This document shows positions 22,800-28,793 of a stretch of 29,011 nt of DNA, piece after piece. The notes beneath the pieces are model-generated. The model did no database searches. It was given only the letters and a program-made list of their open reading frames with translations, and was not told the origin of the DNA. Where the stretch lies: positions 1 through 29,011 of the IMG/VR virus record IMGVR_UViG_3300035701_000206; one strand, given 5' to 3'. Position 1 is the stretch's first letter; each line of letters opens with the position of its first letter. The position numbers were made by a program, and so were the translations under genes. This DNA is from a virus.

Positions 22800-23414
22800 G
22801 GGGAATCGGCAGGCAGGATACCGATTTTGAAGGGAAAGCGACCGGAAAGCGATATAATAGCGAAAGTGGCTGAAAAGTCGAGCATTTATGAGCGTTTCAA
22901 GGCCGCCCATCCTGGTTATTGGGCCACTTACAATGCACGGTATTACTCTGAACACGCCGACGAGATAAAGGCGCGAACGCGAGCAAATTATCAGAAGAAG
23001 AAGGCGGCGTATGCCACCCGTTACCTTGTGAGACGGGAAGCCATCGCCGAACGCAACAGGACTCGCCGGCAAGTCATCGCTGATGTACTTCGCGCGAGGG
23101 CTCGTGCCGGTTATGCACGAGATCCTCATTCAGCCATCGCGAGAGCGAACAAACGCCGCGCGCTGAAGTCTACAGCCGCCATCGGAACTGATCGTGCCGC
23201 CTATCAAGCATTCGTAAAACTGGTGCGACAAGCTGAGATGATCGCTTGTCACTGGTGTCGAGCCCCGGTTCCAGCCTCAGAACGTCGCATCGATCACATC
23301 ATTCCACTCGTCAAAGGTGGCCCCGACGCCGTGGAGAATTTGTGTTGTGCTTGCCGCCTTTGTAATGCGAGAAAAGGCGATAAATTACCGAGTGAATGGA
23401 TGGAAGATGGATAG
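22782..23414 (+). CDS. HNH endonuclease (classical CxxC zinc type)
   Basis: The longest sensible form is 210 residues from ATG 22782, which lacks a ribosome binding site. GTG 22866 (182 residues) is the better start, because a TATAAT lies 8 bases before it. The first half is a basic helical region (FKAAHPGYWATYNARYYSEH). The C-terminal core has ACHWCRAPV, then RRIDHIIPLVKGGPDAVENL and CACRLCNARKGD: the HNH motif with two zinc Cys pairs and Asp-His. It is probably a free-standing mobile endonuclease. It points away from the leftward operon and meets a convergent zinc-ribbon gene, with a hairpin between them. Confidence 0.82.
   Translation: MRDRAQGESAGRIPILKGKRPESDIIAKVAEKSSIYERFKAAHPGYWATYNARYYSEHADEIKARTRANYQKKKAAYATRYLVRREAIAERNRTRRQVIADVLRARARAGYARDPHSAIARANKRRALKSTAAIGTDRAAYQAFVKLVRQAEMIACHWCRAPVPASERRIDHIIPLVKGGPDAVENLCCACRLCNARKGDKLPSEWMEDG
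22827..22858 (+). promoter_or_regulatory. Putative promoter for the HNH gene
   Basis: A perfect TATAAT lies at 22853-22858. The best -35 is TTGAAG at 22827-22832, spaced 20 bases, which is longer than ideal. The predicted start of transcription falls at or next to GTG 22866, so a leaderless message is likely if this is used. Confidence 0.4.
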
Positions 23415-23420
23415 GTCAGA

Positions 23421-23445
23421 CCGGGGCGGGTTCAGGCCGCCCCGG
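23421..23445. terminator. Hairpin between convergent genes
   Basis: CCGGGGCGG (23421-23429) and CCGCCCCGG (23437-23445) form a perfect 9-bp GC stem with a 7-base loop. It sits between the ends of the rightward HNH gene (23414) and the leftward zinc-ribbon gene (23461). No clear T-run follows on either strand, so termination strength is uncertain. Confidence 0.5.
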
Positions 23446-23460
23446 CTGGCGGATCTTATG

Positions 23461-23670
23461 TCAGGCGGCGCGCGACGGGAAGGGCACGGCGGTGCCGGCG
23501 GGGACTGGCGGCTCGAGGAGATAGACCCGTCCGCAGTCGGCGCAGCGGGCATACTGATAGTCCTCCCGGTCCGGGATGGGCTCGAGCGGGCGGGCACAGA
23601 GCGGGCAGGTCATCACGGCCGGGCAGAAGGGTAGGCCAGATTCGGGTGGTCGGACCCTTGCGTGCTCCAT
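23461..23670 (-). CDS. Small zinc-ribbon protein with own promoter
   Basis: ATG 23670 gives 69 residues. CPLCARPLEPIPDRED and YARCADCGRVYLLE show two CxxC pairs of a zinc ribbon. An internal ATG at 23613 (50 residues) begins right at the first pair but has no ribosome binding site. The start at 23670 is favoured because a near-consensus promoter places transcription initiation at that codon. The open frame continues upstream to 23748, through the promoter, with no support. Partner and function are unknown. Confidence 0.58.
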   Translation of the reverse strand: MEHARVRPPESGLPFCPAVMTCPLCARPLEPIPDREDYQYARCADCGRVYLLEPPVPAGTAVPFPSRAA

Positions 23671-23677
23671 GCGCAAT

Positions 23678-23706
23678 AGTATACGAAGTATACATTTCGC
23701 GGTCAA
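23678..23706 (-). promoter_or_regulatory. Strong promoter with GTATAC inverted repeat
   Basis: On the - strand TTGACC (23701-23706), a 17-base spacer and TATACT (23678-23683) form a near-consensus promoter. The -10 lies 7 bases before ATG 23670, so transcription should start at the codon itself. The palindrome GTATAC-GAA-GTATAC (23679-23693) overlaps the -10 and may be an operator. Confidence 0.65.
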
Positions 23707-23722
23707 GGACGACTGACTCAGC

Positions 23723-23744
23723 CTGGGCGCCAGCGCCCGGTTTT
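23723..23744 (+). terminator. Putative intrinsic terminator (rightward)
   Basis: A 7-bp stem (CTGGGCG with CGCCCGG, one wobble) around CCAG is followed by TTTT at 23741-23744. It would stop rightward transcripts entering the attachment region. The T-run is short. Confidence 0.45.
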
Positions 23745-23835
23745 CCACCAGGCCTTGCCCGTTGCCCGCGTCCCGACCTGGGTGTGTCTATGGCCCATCC
23801 TGCCGCCGATCACCAAGAGAGGAGGGCGTACTCAC

Positions 23836-23867
23836 TGACGTACAGCGGCTGATGGAGTGACGTACAG
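23836..23867 (+). repeat. Candidate integrase arm-type sites (two direct repeats)
   Basis: TGACGTACAG occurs at 23836-23845 and again at 23858-23867, 22 bp apart, two helical turns. AGTGACGTAC recurs at 24075-24084 on the other side of the att core. Paired direct repeats flanking the core are expected of arm-type binding sites. Confidence 0.5.
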
Positions 23868-23909
23868 GATTCAGAAATTGGCCGTAAGCGCTTGCAGTAA
23901 AGAGAGTTA

Positions 23910-23955
23910 TGGAGCCGGCGATCGGACTCGGACCGATGACCTGCTGATTACGAAT
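23910..23955 (-). other. attP core: 3' part of a tRNA-Thr gene
   Basis: On the - strand these 46 bases run from the last base of the 5' anticodon stem through loop TTCGTAA (anticodon CGT), variable loop, T-arm and acceptor to an encoded CCA. The rest of the tRNA is absent. The T-loop reads TCCGAGT where TTCGAGT is normal. Integrases often use tRNA 3' ends, and the integrase gene ends inside this block (stop 23948-23950). No second copy is seen and phage-like genes lie on both sides, so this is attP rather than attL or attR. Confidence 0.75.
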
Positions 23956-25249
23956 GCGGGGGACCTGGCGGGGTAACGTGCGCGCGCTCAGTAGGTTGCG
24001 TGTGCTCCTGGCATTCATCGGGCCGGCCGCTCTCCGTGCGTTTGGCCGAATGTTTCGGCGTGGCACCGGAACCCAGTGACGTACGAAGCGGCGTACGGGA
24101 TCGGCGCTTCTTCGGTCGCGCCGGCGCCGCCAGGGCCGCGTCGAGCGCGAGGGCCGTCGACAGATCCTCGAGCGGCGCAACCTCGTCGCGCGCCGCCAGG
24201 TGCGTGTAGATTTGCGTCGTCTGGACGTCGGCATGCCCCATGAGCTGGCGCCGGATGGCCTCAGGGAGGCCCCACTGCGCGAGCAGCGTGGCGATCGAGT
24301 GGCGCAGGGTGTGATAGGTCGCGCCGTTCGGCGATCGCAAACCGTAGGGCACGCCAGCCGCCGCGGCCGCGCTTTTCAGCGCGGTGCGTAGTGAGTGCAC
24401 GGGCCGGCGCCGGAATCGCACGATGGAGCCGGTGCGCGCCTGCCCGCGGGCGGCCGCGAGGATCCGCTGAAGCCCGGCGCTGATCGGGACGACCAGCGGC
24501 AGGCCGTCCTGATCGGTCTTGTGGTGCCTCACGGTGAGCCGCGTCAGGTCGGCGTCGCAATCCTCCCAGCGCAGCCCGAGGACGTTTGCGAGGCGCAGTT
24601 TCGGGGCGAGCGCACCGATCGCGAGGGCGAGCCGGACGTGTGGGGCGGCCTGGCTAATCCACGCTTGGATCTGCGTGGGGCTCAGGACCACGAGCCGGCG
24701 CCTGGTCCGCTCACGCGGGAGGTGGTCACAGGGACTCGTCGTCACGCGGCTCAGGCTGCGGTACATCGGGAGGAGCGCCACGCGGTAGCAGACCGAGAGC
24801 GCCGAGCGCGCGTGGTTGCGGGCCGCCGGCGAGCGGAATCGGACCTGGAGCCAGTCCTCGAACTTCGCCATCCAACTCGGGTCGGCGATCGGGTGGCCGA
24901 GTCTGAGGTCGTGGTAGGGTGTGCGCGTCGGATCGGCCGGCGCCGCGGCCGGCCGCGCGCCCCAGAACTGCAGCATCACGCGCAGGTCCCGCTCGAGGAG
25001 GTCCGGCCGCTTCAGCGTGCGCGTCTTCTGCTGGAGCACTTTCTTTGCCCAGTGCACGAACCGCGGCGTGTCGATCGGGTCCGCTGATTCGAGCCCCGCG
25101 GCCTGGCGGCGGAGGCGATCGCGTTTGTGCTTGACGAACGTCTCCGCGTCCTTCCGCGTGAGCTGGCGCGTCGAGCCGGTGTAGCGCCGGCGCATCCAGT
25201 AGAAGTTGTATTCCCACGATGGGCGGTGCGGGCGTTTGTAGAGCGTCAT
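23948..25249 (-). CDS. int: Tyrosine recombinase, phage integrase
   Basis: This 433-residue protein integrates and excises the phage. The N-terminus (MTLYKRPHRPSWEYNFYWMR) and residues 60-180 form the arm- and core-binding parts. The catalytic domain shows Arg219 (KLRLANVLGLRWED), Lys244 in HHKTDQDG, His313 and Arg316 (YHTLRHSIATLL), His339 (QLMGHADVQTT) and Tyr348 (QIYTHL). A basic, Pro/Thr-rich tail of ~70 residues follows, longer than usual. The stop codon lies in the tRNA-derived att core. The gene is 20 bases downstream of a lipoprotein gene in the same direction. It likely targets a host tRNA-Thr. Confidence 0.93.
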   Translation of the reverse strand: MTLYKRPHRPSWEYNFYWMRRRYTGSTRQLTRKDAETFVKHKRDRLRRQAAGLESADPIDTPRFVHWAKKVLQQKTRTLKRPDLLERDLRVMLQFWGARPAAAPADPTRTPYHDLRLGHPIADPSWMAKFEDWLQVRFRSPAARNHARSALSVCYRVALLPMYRSLSRVTTSPCDHLPRERTRRRLVVLSPTQIQAWISQAAPHVRLALAIGALAPKLRLANVLGLRWEDCDADLTRLTVRHHKTDQDGLPLVVPISAGLQRILAAARGQARTGSIVRFRRRPVHSLRTALKSAAAAAGVPYGLRSPNGATYHTLRHSIATLLAQWGLPEAIRRQLMGHADVQTTQIYTHLAARDEVAPLEDLSTALALDAALAAPARPKKRRSRTPLRTSLGSGATPKHSAKRTESGRPDECQEHTQPTERAHVTPPGPPHS

Positions 25250-25269
25250 CCGAGGCGGCGCCTGAAGCG

Positions 25270-25923
25270 TTATCGCACTTCTTCAAAGGACCAGGAGACA
25301 CCGCTCGAATTGGTGATCGCGACCACGCCGCCACCGCCGGTCAGGAGCGTCCCGTCATACCGCGTTGTGCCCCAGCCGATCCCCAAGAGTTCATTGACGA
25401 TCAGGCGACCGCCGATCTTGACGATGAAGTTCGAACTGTAACCGCTATAGGTGCCGATGATGCGGACGCGCGCGATCGACGTTGGCATATCGAACACTGC
25501 ATCTCCCACGCCGGTTCTGGTCCAGGGGATGAAAGGTTGCACCCGGAACGTCTGGCCGGCCATCTTCCCTTGGTAGACGGCGACCACGTCGGCCTCGCCA
25601 GCGTTCCTGATCGTCACCAATCCCGTCGTACTCACGGTCGCGACGTTCGCGTTCGTTGAACTCCACTGCGCTTGAGTGGTGATGTTCTGCGTCGTGCTGT
25701 TCGAGAGTTGCGCAGTGGCCGTGAGTTGAACGGTGCCGCTTCCTGCGATCGCGGCGCAGATGCCGGCAGCACAGCCCGGGCCGGTGACGGTGAGACTCGT
25801 CACCGTCACGGTCGGGGTCGGGATTGACGGAGTTGTCGGAGCTGTAGGGGTCTTCGTCGCATCTCCCCCGCAGGCCGCCAAAACCACGCCGAGCGCCACC
25901 GCGCCGAAGTACCGCAGTTTCAT
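25270..25923 (-). CDS. Lipoprotein with Ig-like (BIG2-type) domain
   Basis: This 217-residue protein has an AGGAGAA ribosome binding site and lipobox VLAAC with Cys18, followed by GGDATKTPTAPTTP, a linker to the surface. Residues 35-110 resemble a bacterial Ig-like group 2 domain (VTSLTVTG, GTVQLTATAQLSNS, AQWSSTNANVATVSTTGLVT). The C-terminal ~100 residues are a beta domain (ARVRIIGTYSGYSSNFIVKI). It lies between integrase and repressor, a typical site for genes expressed in the lysogen. It may change the host surface or exclude other phages. Style and linker resemble Acidobacteriota lipoproteins. Confidence 0.78.
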   Translation of the reverse strand: MKLRYFGAVALGVVLAACGGDATKTPTAPTTPSIPTPTVTVTSLTVTGPGCAAGICAAIAGSGTVQLTATAQLSNSTTQNITTQAQWSSTNANVATVSTTGLVTIRNAGEADVVAVYQGKMAGQTFRVQPFIPWTRTGVGDAVFDMPTSIARVRIIGTYSGYSSNFIVKIGGRLIVNELLGIGWGTTRYDGTLLTGGGGVVAITNSSGVSWSFEEVR

Positions 25924-25992
25924 GGTCGTGTTCTCCTGATGTAGTCACTGAACCGCAGCACGCGACTCAAGGTCGACCGTTGCACGCCGGAT

Positions 25993-26355
25993 CTATCTTG
26001 TTCCCTCGGCCGGCGATCGAACTGAGGAGGCTTCGCGCCGGCCGGATCCACGAGGCGCGGCAGGATGCCGCGCTTTCTCCTCTGGTATCTCTTGCTCTGG
26101 CTCGACGGATTCGCCCACGAGTCGTCGTGTTTCTTCTTCGATGTCTGCCAATGCGTAACCGAGGCCGTGCGCGATCTTCTCCAGCGTATCGCGTTGAACT
26201 ACCCGCGCTCGATTCTCGCTCCGCTCCAGAATGCTGATCGTGGCCTTGTTGACGTGGGCTTGCTTCGCCAGCGTCTTGATCGTCAGCCGCGGCGTTCGGT
26301 TCTCACGAATCTTTCGGAGCACGTCCCCGAGGTGCCAGCGTAGTCCAAGAAGCAT
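25993..26355 (-). CDS. XRE-family repressor (CI-like)
   Basis: This 120-residue protein has an AAGGA ribosome binding site just before ATG 26355. Residues 9-65 form the helix-turn-helix domain (LTIKTLAKQAHVNKATISIL, LEKIAHGLGYALADIEEE). The tail (about 75-120) is Arg/Pro/Ser-rich and appears unstructured. It has no S24 self-cleaving domain, so RecA-driven induction as in lambda is not expected; induction may use another route. It faces away from the Cro-like gene across a 128-base switch region. It is the best candidate for the lysogenic repressor. Confidence 0.78.
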   Translation of the reverse strand: MLLGLRWHLGDVLRKIRENRTPRLTIKTLAKQAHVNKATISILERSENRARVVQRDTLEKIAHGLGYALADIEEETRRLVGESVEPEQEIPEEKARHPAAPRGSGRREASSVRSPAEGTR

Positions 26356-26365
26356 CGCATCCTTT

Positions 26366-26393
26366 CTTATAACAGGTTCACGCTGCCTGTAAA
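26366..26393 (-). promoter_or_regulatory. Leftward promoter for the repressor
   Basis: On the - strand TTTACA (26388-26393), 16 bases, TATAAG (26366-26371). ATG 26355 begins 11 bases after the -10, so the predicted leader is only 3-4 bases. Inverted copies TTATAAC (26367-26373) and GTTATAA (26401-26407) lie over and beside it. Confidence 0.6.
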
Positions 26394-26421
26394 TGTCTCA
26401 GTTATAAACAGTTACCAAAGG

Positions 26422-26445
26422 ACGCTCGTAGGCGTAATTGAACGC
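26422..26445. promoter_or_regulatory. Operator-like half-site array at the switch
   Basis: Half-sites ACGC (26422-26425), GCGT (26432-26435) and ACGC (26442-26445) alternate at exactly 10-base steps. The block GCGTAATTGAACGC (26432-26445) directly abuts the -35 of the rightward promoter. A near copy is at 26486-26499. Confidence 0.6.
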
Positions 26446-26474
26446 TTGACAGGCTTCCCCGGTATGTGTAGTAT
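26446..26474 (+). promoter_or_regulatory. Rightward early promoter
   Basis: Perfect TTGACA (26446-26451), 17-base spacer, TAGTAT (26469-26474). ATG 26484 is 10 bases past the -10, which predicts a leader of 2-4 bases. Operator-like sites lie on each side. Confidence 0.72.
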
Positions 26475-26483
26475 TCCGCTTGT

Positions 26484-26699
26484 ATGCGTAAGAGAACGCC
26501 TCTCGCCGATCTCCGACGGGCGCGAACTTTGAGCCAAGCAAACATGGCGCGCCTGCTCCGCGTCAGCCAGCAGACCTACAGCAAGTACGAATCGGGGCGA
26601 CTTCTGGCGCCTCCGCACGTACAGGCTCGTATCGCAGCGCTGCTCGGTGTCGGGCGGGCCGAAGCTTTCCCCGTTTCCAATCAAGAGGCTGTGTCGTGA
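26484..26699 (+). CDS. Cro-like XRE regulator
   Basis: This 71-residue protein is almost only a helix-turn-helix domain: LADLRRARTLSQANMARLLR, VSQQTYSKYESGRL, PHVQARIAALLGV. The promoter at 26446-26474 places the transcript start next to ATG 26484, and no ribosome binding site exists. Divergent from the repressor, it fits Cro, which opposes the repressor and favours lytic growth. It overlaps the next gene by 4 bases. Confidence 0.75.
   Translation: MRKRTPLADLRRARTLSQANMARLLRVSQQTYSKYESGRLLAPPHVQARIAALLGVGRAEAFPVSNQEAVS
26486..26499. promoter_or_regulatory. Second operator-like site inside the Cro-like gene
   Basis: GCGTAAGAGAACGC matches 26432-26445 at 12 of 14 positions. It begins on the last base of the start codon at 26484-26486, 54 bp from the first site. 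A bound repressor would block initiation. Confidence 0.6.
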
Positions 26700-26893
26700 A
26701 GCTCCAGCAGCTGCTCGAGCGCACGCAACGCTTGGCGCAGGCGACGCCGCGCGCGGCGCACGCGCCACGTCTGCCGGTGAAGCTCCAGCGCGAGAGCGTC
26801 TGCCTCTGCGGTGTTCCGCTGCGCGCTCACTTCGACCGGCGGAATCGCTTTGTGAGCTGCGAGACGCTCCAGCGTCGGCGGCAGAAGGCGTGA
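26696..26893 (+). CDS. Unknown small basic protein
   Basis: GTG 26696 overlaps the Cro-like stop (GTGA) and gives 65 residues. It is Arg-rich, with a CLCG near 37-40 and a later Cys (FVSCETLQRR). I recognise no family. It may be a small DNA-binding early protein. The antisense frame at 26681-26911 is also open, so the call is moderate; coupling with the Cro-like gene favours this one. Confidence 0.5.
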   Translation: MKLQQLLERTQRLAQATPRAAHAPRLPVKLQRESVCLCGVPLRAHFDRRNRFVSCETLQRRRQKA

Positions 26894-26897
26894 CGTC

Positions 26898-27248
26898 ATG
26901 GCCACCAGCATTGCCGAATCCTCCGCCCTCAGTCATCACAAGAGACTTGAGAACCTGCAGCCCTCAATGGCGAAGGCGGATCTCAAGAAAAATGAGATGC
27001 CGTGGCGCGAACAGATCGGCCGCGCGATCGAGCGGTGCTTTTCGCTCGCAGGACTTTCGCAGAAGGAAGCGTCCGCATTGCTCGATCGCGATCCGGCACA
27101 AGTGGCGCGGTGGGTTTCGGCGGCGGAGCGGCCTCAGTTGGATGCGCTCCTATCTATCGACCAGTTCCGGCAGCCGCTGATTCAAGCCTTGTCGGAGTGC
27201 GCTGGCGCCGAGGTCGAGGTCACGGTCCGACTGCGGAGGGCCGTCTGA
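26898..27248 (+). CDS. Helix-turn-helix early regulator
   Basis: This 116-residue protein (ATG 26898; ATG 26967 is an alternative) has IGRAIERCFSLAGLSQKEAS, then ALLDRDPAQVARWVSAAERP, a helix-turn-helix of XRE type. The C-terminal 38 residues (PQLDALLSIDQFRQPLIQAL, then a beta strand VEVTVRLRRAV) form a second domain. That C-terminal part is repeated in the separate 43-aa gene at 27727-27858. A TGATG overlap links it to the HNH gene. Confidence 0.65.
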   Translation: MATSIAESSALSHHKRLENLQPSMAKADLKKNEMPWREQIGRAIERCFSLAGLSQKEASALLDRDPAQVARWVSAAERPQLDALLSIDQFRQPLIQALSECAGAEVEVTVRLRRAV

Positions 27249-27730
27249 TGGGTCTCGGGCGTATCGCCAGAACGTGCGCGGTGTGTGGTGCTCAGTTCCT
27301 CGCACGCCGAACAGATGTAAATCGCGGCCGTGGAGCGACGTGTTGCTCAAAACACTGCTCGGCAACGCTCGCCGGTCGTGCTCGCGCGAAGCAACGTGGT
27401 GACCAGCACGGCCCGGACAATGTCCGTTACAAACACGGATTGTCGCGCGCTCGCCAGATGATCTCGGAGTACGAACGCAACGCCCGCGAGAAGTATCCGG
27501 CCGCATTCACCGCCAAGTCTCTGGTCCGCTACGCGCTGGAGTTCGGCTGGCTGAAGAAGCACCCGTGCGAGCAGTGTGGCAGCTCCAACGCTCAGACGCA
27601 TCACCAGGACTACGACGAGCCCTTGCGCGTGCGGTGGCTGTGTGCGACGTGCCATGTAGCCGAACACCGCCAACTGCGAGCCGCAGGCGTGGTTGTCAGG
27701 AGGCGCTCACGGCCGGAGGTGGCCCAATGA
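27248..27730 (+). CDS. HNH endonuclease with N-terminal zinc finger
   Basis: This 160-residue protein runs from ATG 27248. Residues 10-37 form a zinc finger (CAVCGAQF, then CCSKHC). A central basic part follows (NVRYKHGLSRARQMISEYER). Residues 107-136 hold CEQCGSSNAQTHHQDYDEPL and RWLCATCHVAEH, the phage HNH core with two Cys pairs and His118-His119. It overlaps the gene after it (ATGA). It lies between two related regulator-type domains, see the separate finding. It is likely a mobile endonuclease, or one used in DNA handling. Confidence 0.8.
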   Translation: MGLGRIARTCAVCGAQFLARRTDVNRGRGATCCSKHCSATLAGRARAKQRGDQHGPDNVRYKHGLSRARQMISEYERNAREKYPAAFTAKSLVRYALEFGWLKKHPCEQCGSSNAQTHHQDYDEPLRVRWLCATCHVAEHRQLRAAGVVVRRRSRPEVAQ

Positions 27731-27858
27731 AACGCCCGCAGATGGACGCGATCTTCGCCGTCGAGACTCTGCGCCAGCCGCTCGTGGTCGCCTTGTCGGA
27801 GATCGCGGGTGCGGGCGTGGAGATCGAGACCATCGTCAGAATTCGAAGGAGCGCATGA
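27727..27858 (+). CDS. Small protein, copy of the upstream regulator C-terminal domain
   Basis: Only 43 residues: PQMDAIFAVETLRQPLVVAL, then GAGVEIETIVRIRRSA. It lines up along its length with residues 79-116 of the 26898-27248 protein, with about half the residues identical. It starts in an ATGA overlap with the HNH gene and ends overlapping the next one. It has no helix-turn-helix and may be a dimerisation partner or inhibitor. Confidence 0.6.
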   Translation: MKRPQMDAIFAVETLRQPLVVALSEIAGAGVEIETIVRIRRSA

Positions 27859-28115
27859 CGCAGCTCCTGACGATCACCGAAGCGGCCCAGCGACTCGGGC
27901 GACCGCGCGACTTCCTCTATGGGCTGGTGGCGCTTGGGCTCCCGACGTTTCGCTTTCATCCGCGCGGGACGCACTACATCGACGCTGCAGAGCTCGACAC
28001 GTGGTTGCAAGGCCGGAAGACATTGGCTGTGGTGGCTCCGCCGGCTGTCCCGGCCACCGACGCCGAGGAATGCGCGGCGTTGGGCATCCCGGTTGAACAT
28101 GAATTTACCAGGTGA
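27855..28115 (+). CDS. MerR-like helix-turn-helix protein, excisionase candidate
   Basis: This 86-residue protein opens LLTITEAAQRLGRPRDFLYG, then FHPRGTHYIDAAELDTWLQG, the winged helix pattern of helix-turn-helix 17/excisionase proteins. The tail is Pro/Ala-rich. An excisionase would bend attP and steer integrase to excision, but other DNA-binding roles are possible. It starts in an ATGA overlap. Confidence 0.65.
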   Translation: MTQLLTITEAAQRLGRPRDFLYGLVALGLPTFRFHPRGTHYIDAAELDTWLQGRKTLAVVAPPAVPATDAEECAALGIPVEHEFTR

Positions 28116-28122
28116 AGTGATC

Positions 28123-28317
28123 ATGCAGACGATGTGGGGCCTCAGAAGCGCGAGCCAGGCCGAGCTGGTCAATGAATTACTCGGCGCATCGCCCTTGTTC
28201 CTGCGCTGCTGCGCACTCGCAGAATTGCTTCCGAAGCGACGTCAAGCACGGAAATGGCTACAGGGCAAGGGACGGGCTCGAACCTTCGTTCATGTCGCGC
28301 AAGGTGAACAGAAGTGA
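28123..28317 (+). CDS. Unknown small protein (64 aa)
   Basis: Start ATG 28123, with AGGTGAAG eight bases upstream, preferred to ATG 28099 which overlaps the previous gene. It is helical, then basic (SQAELVNELLGASPLFLRCC, PKRRQARKWLQGKGRAR). I recognise no family. It overlaps the next gene (TGATG). Confidence 0.55.
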   Translation: MQTMWGLRSASQAELVNELLGASPLFLRCCALAELLPKRRQARKWLQGKGRARTFVHVAQGEQK

Positions 28318-28586
28318 TGACGCTCCAGCAACTCGCGGAGGAGTTCGCGGAGCACACCGACAGACACGCAACCGTCAAGTTTGTGATTGAGCATCACGAC
28401 GAGATTCAAGCCGCCCTGAACGCGGCTGCGTATTGGAATCAGGGTAGTTGGGTGCTAGCAACGGAACACCGCGCAGAGGTTGCTGCTGCGCGCCAGCGGA
28501 CGCTGGAGGAATACGAGCGGCTGATCGTGCAGCATCAAGGAATGTATCGCGCGTTACTGGGCGCCATCGCGCGGCTGAAGGGGTAG
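28317..28586 (+). CDS. Unknown small helical protein (89 aa)
   Basis: ATG 28317 (a GTG at 28314 is also possible) follows a stop-start overlap. It is a mostly helical protein rich in Ala, Glu and His (LQQLAEEFAEHTDRH, then AAARQRTLEEYERLIVQHQG). It is probably a coiled-coil early protein. No family was recognised. Confidence 0.6.
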   Translation: MTLQQLAEEFAEHTDRHATVKFVIEHHDEIQAALNAAAYWNQGSWVLATEHRAEVAAARQRTLEEYERLIVQHQGMYRALLGAIARLKG

Positions 28587-28589
28587 ACG

Positions 28590-28793
28590 ATGACGCCCTA
28601 CCAGATTCGCGAACGCCAGCGCCTCCAGAGCGAGTCAGATAGGCAGGCGCTCGAAGGCATCGCGCGGGCGCGCCGCGCGGCGCTCGAGCGGGACGAGGCG
28701 CTCGCGCGGAGGCGGCGGTGGCTCTTGATCTTGGTCGCCCTCGGGCTGACGGTGCTAGCGGTGATCTTCGGCTGGTGGAGGGAGATCAGATGA
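28590..28793 (+). CDS. Small membrane-anchored protein
   Basis: This 67-residue protein has a charged helix (QIRERQRLQSESDRQALEGI, then ARARRAALERDEALA) and a C-terminal transmembrane segment (WLLILVALGLTVLAVIFGWW). The topology suggests a tail-anchored protein with its helix in the cytoplasm. The function is unknown; such early proteins may act in exclusion. It overlaps the next gene (ATGA). Confidence 0.6.
   Translation: MTPYQIRERQRLQSESDRQALEGIARARRAALERDEALARRRRWLLILVALGLTVLAVIFGWWREIR

Noticed and set aside
23910-23955. Complete tRNA gene
   Set aside because: Only the part from the anticodon loop to CCA is present; no D-arm or 5' acceptor strand is found next to it.
24395-25087. 230-residue + strand frame opposite the integrase
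   Set aside because: The integrase has all catalytic residues; the opposite frame is charged and without motif.
26681-26911. 76-residue - strand frame
   Set aside because: It runs against the early operon and overlaps the Cro-like gene end; the + strand frame is coupled to its neighbour. Not excluded fully.
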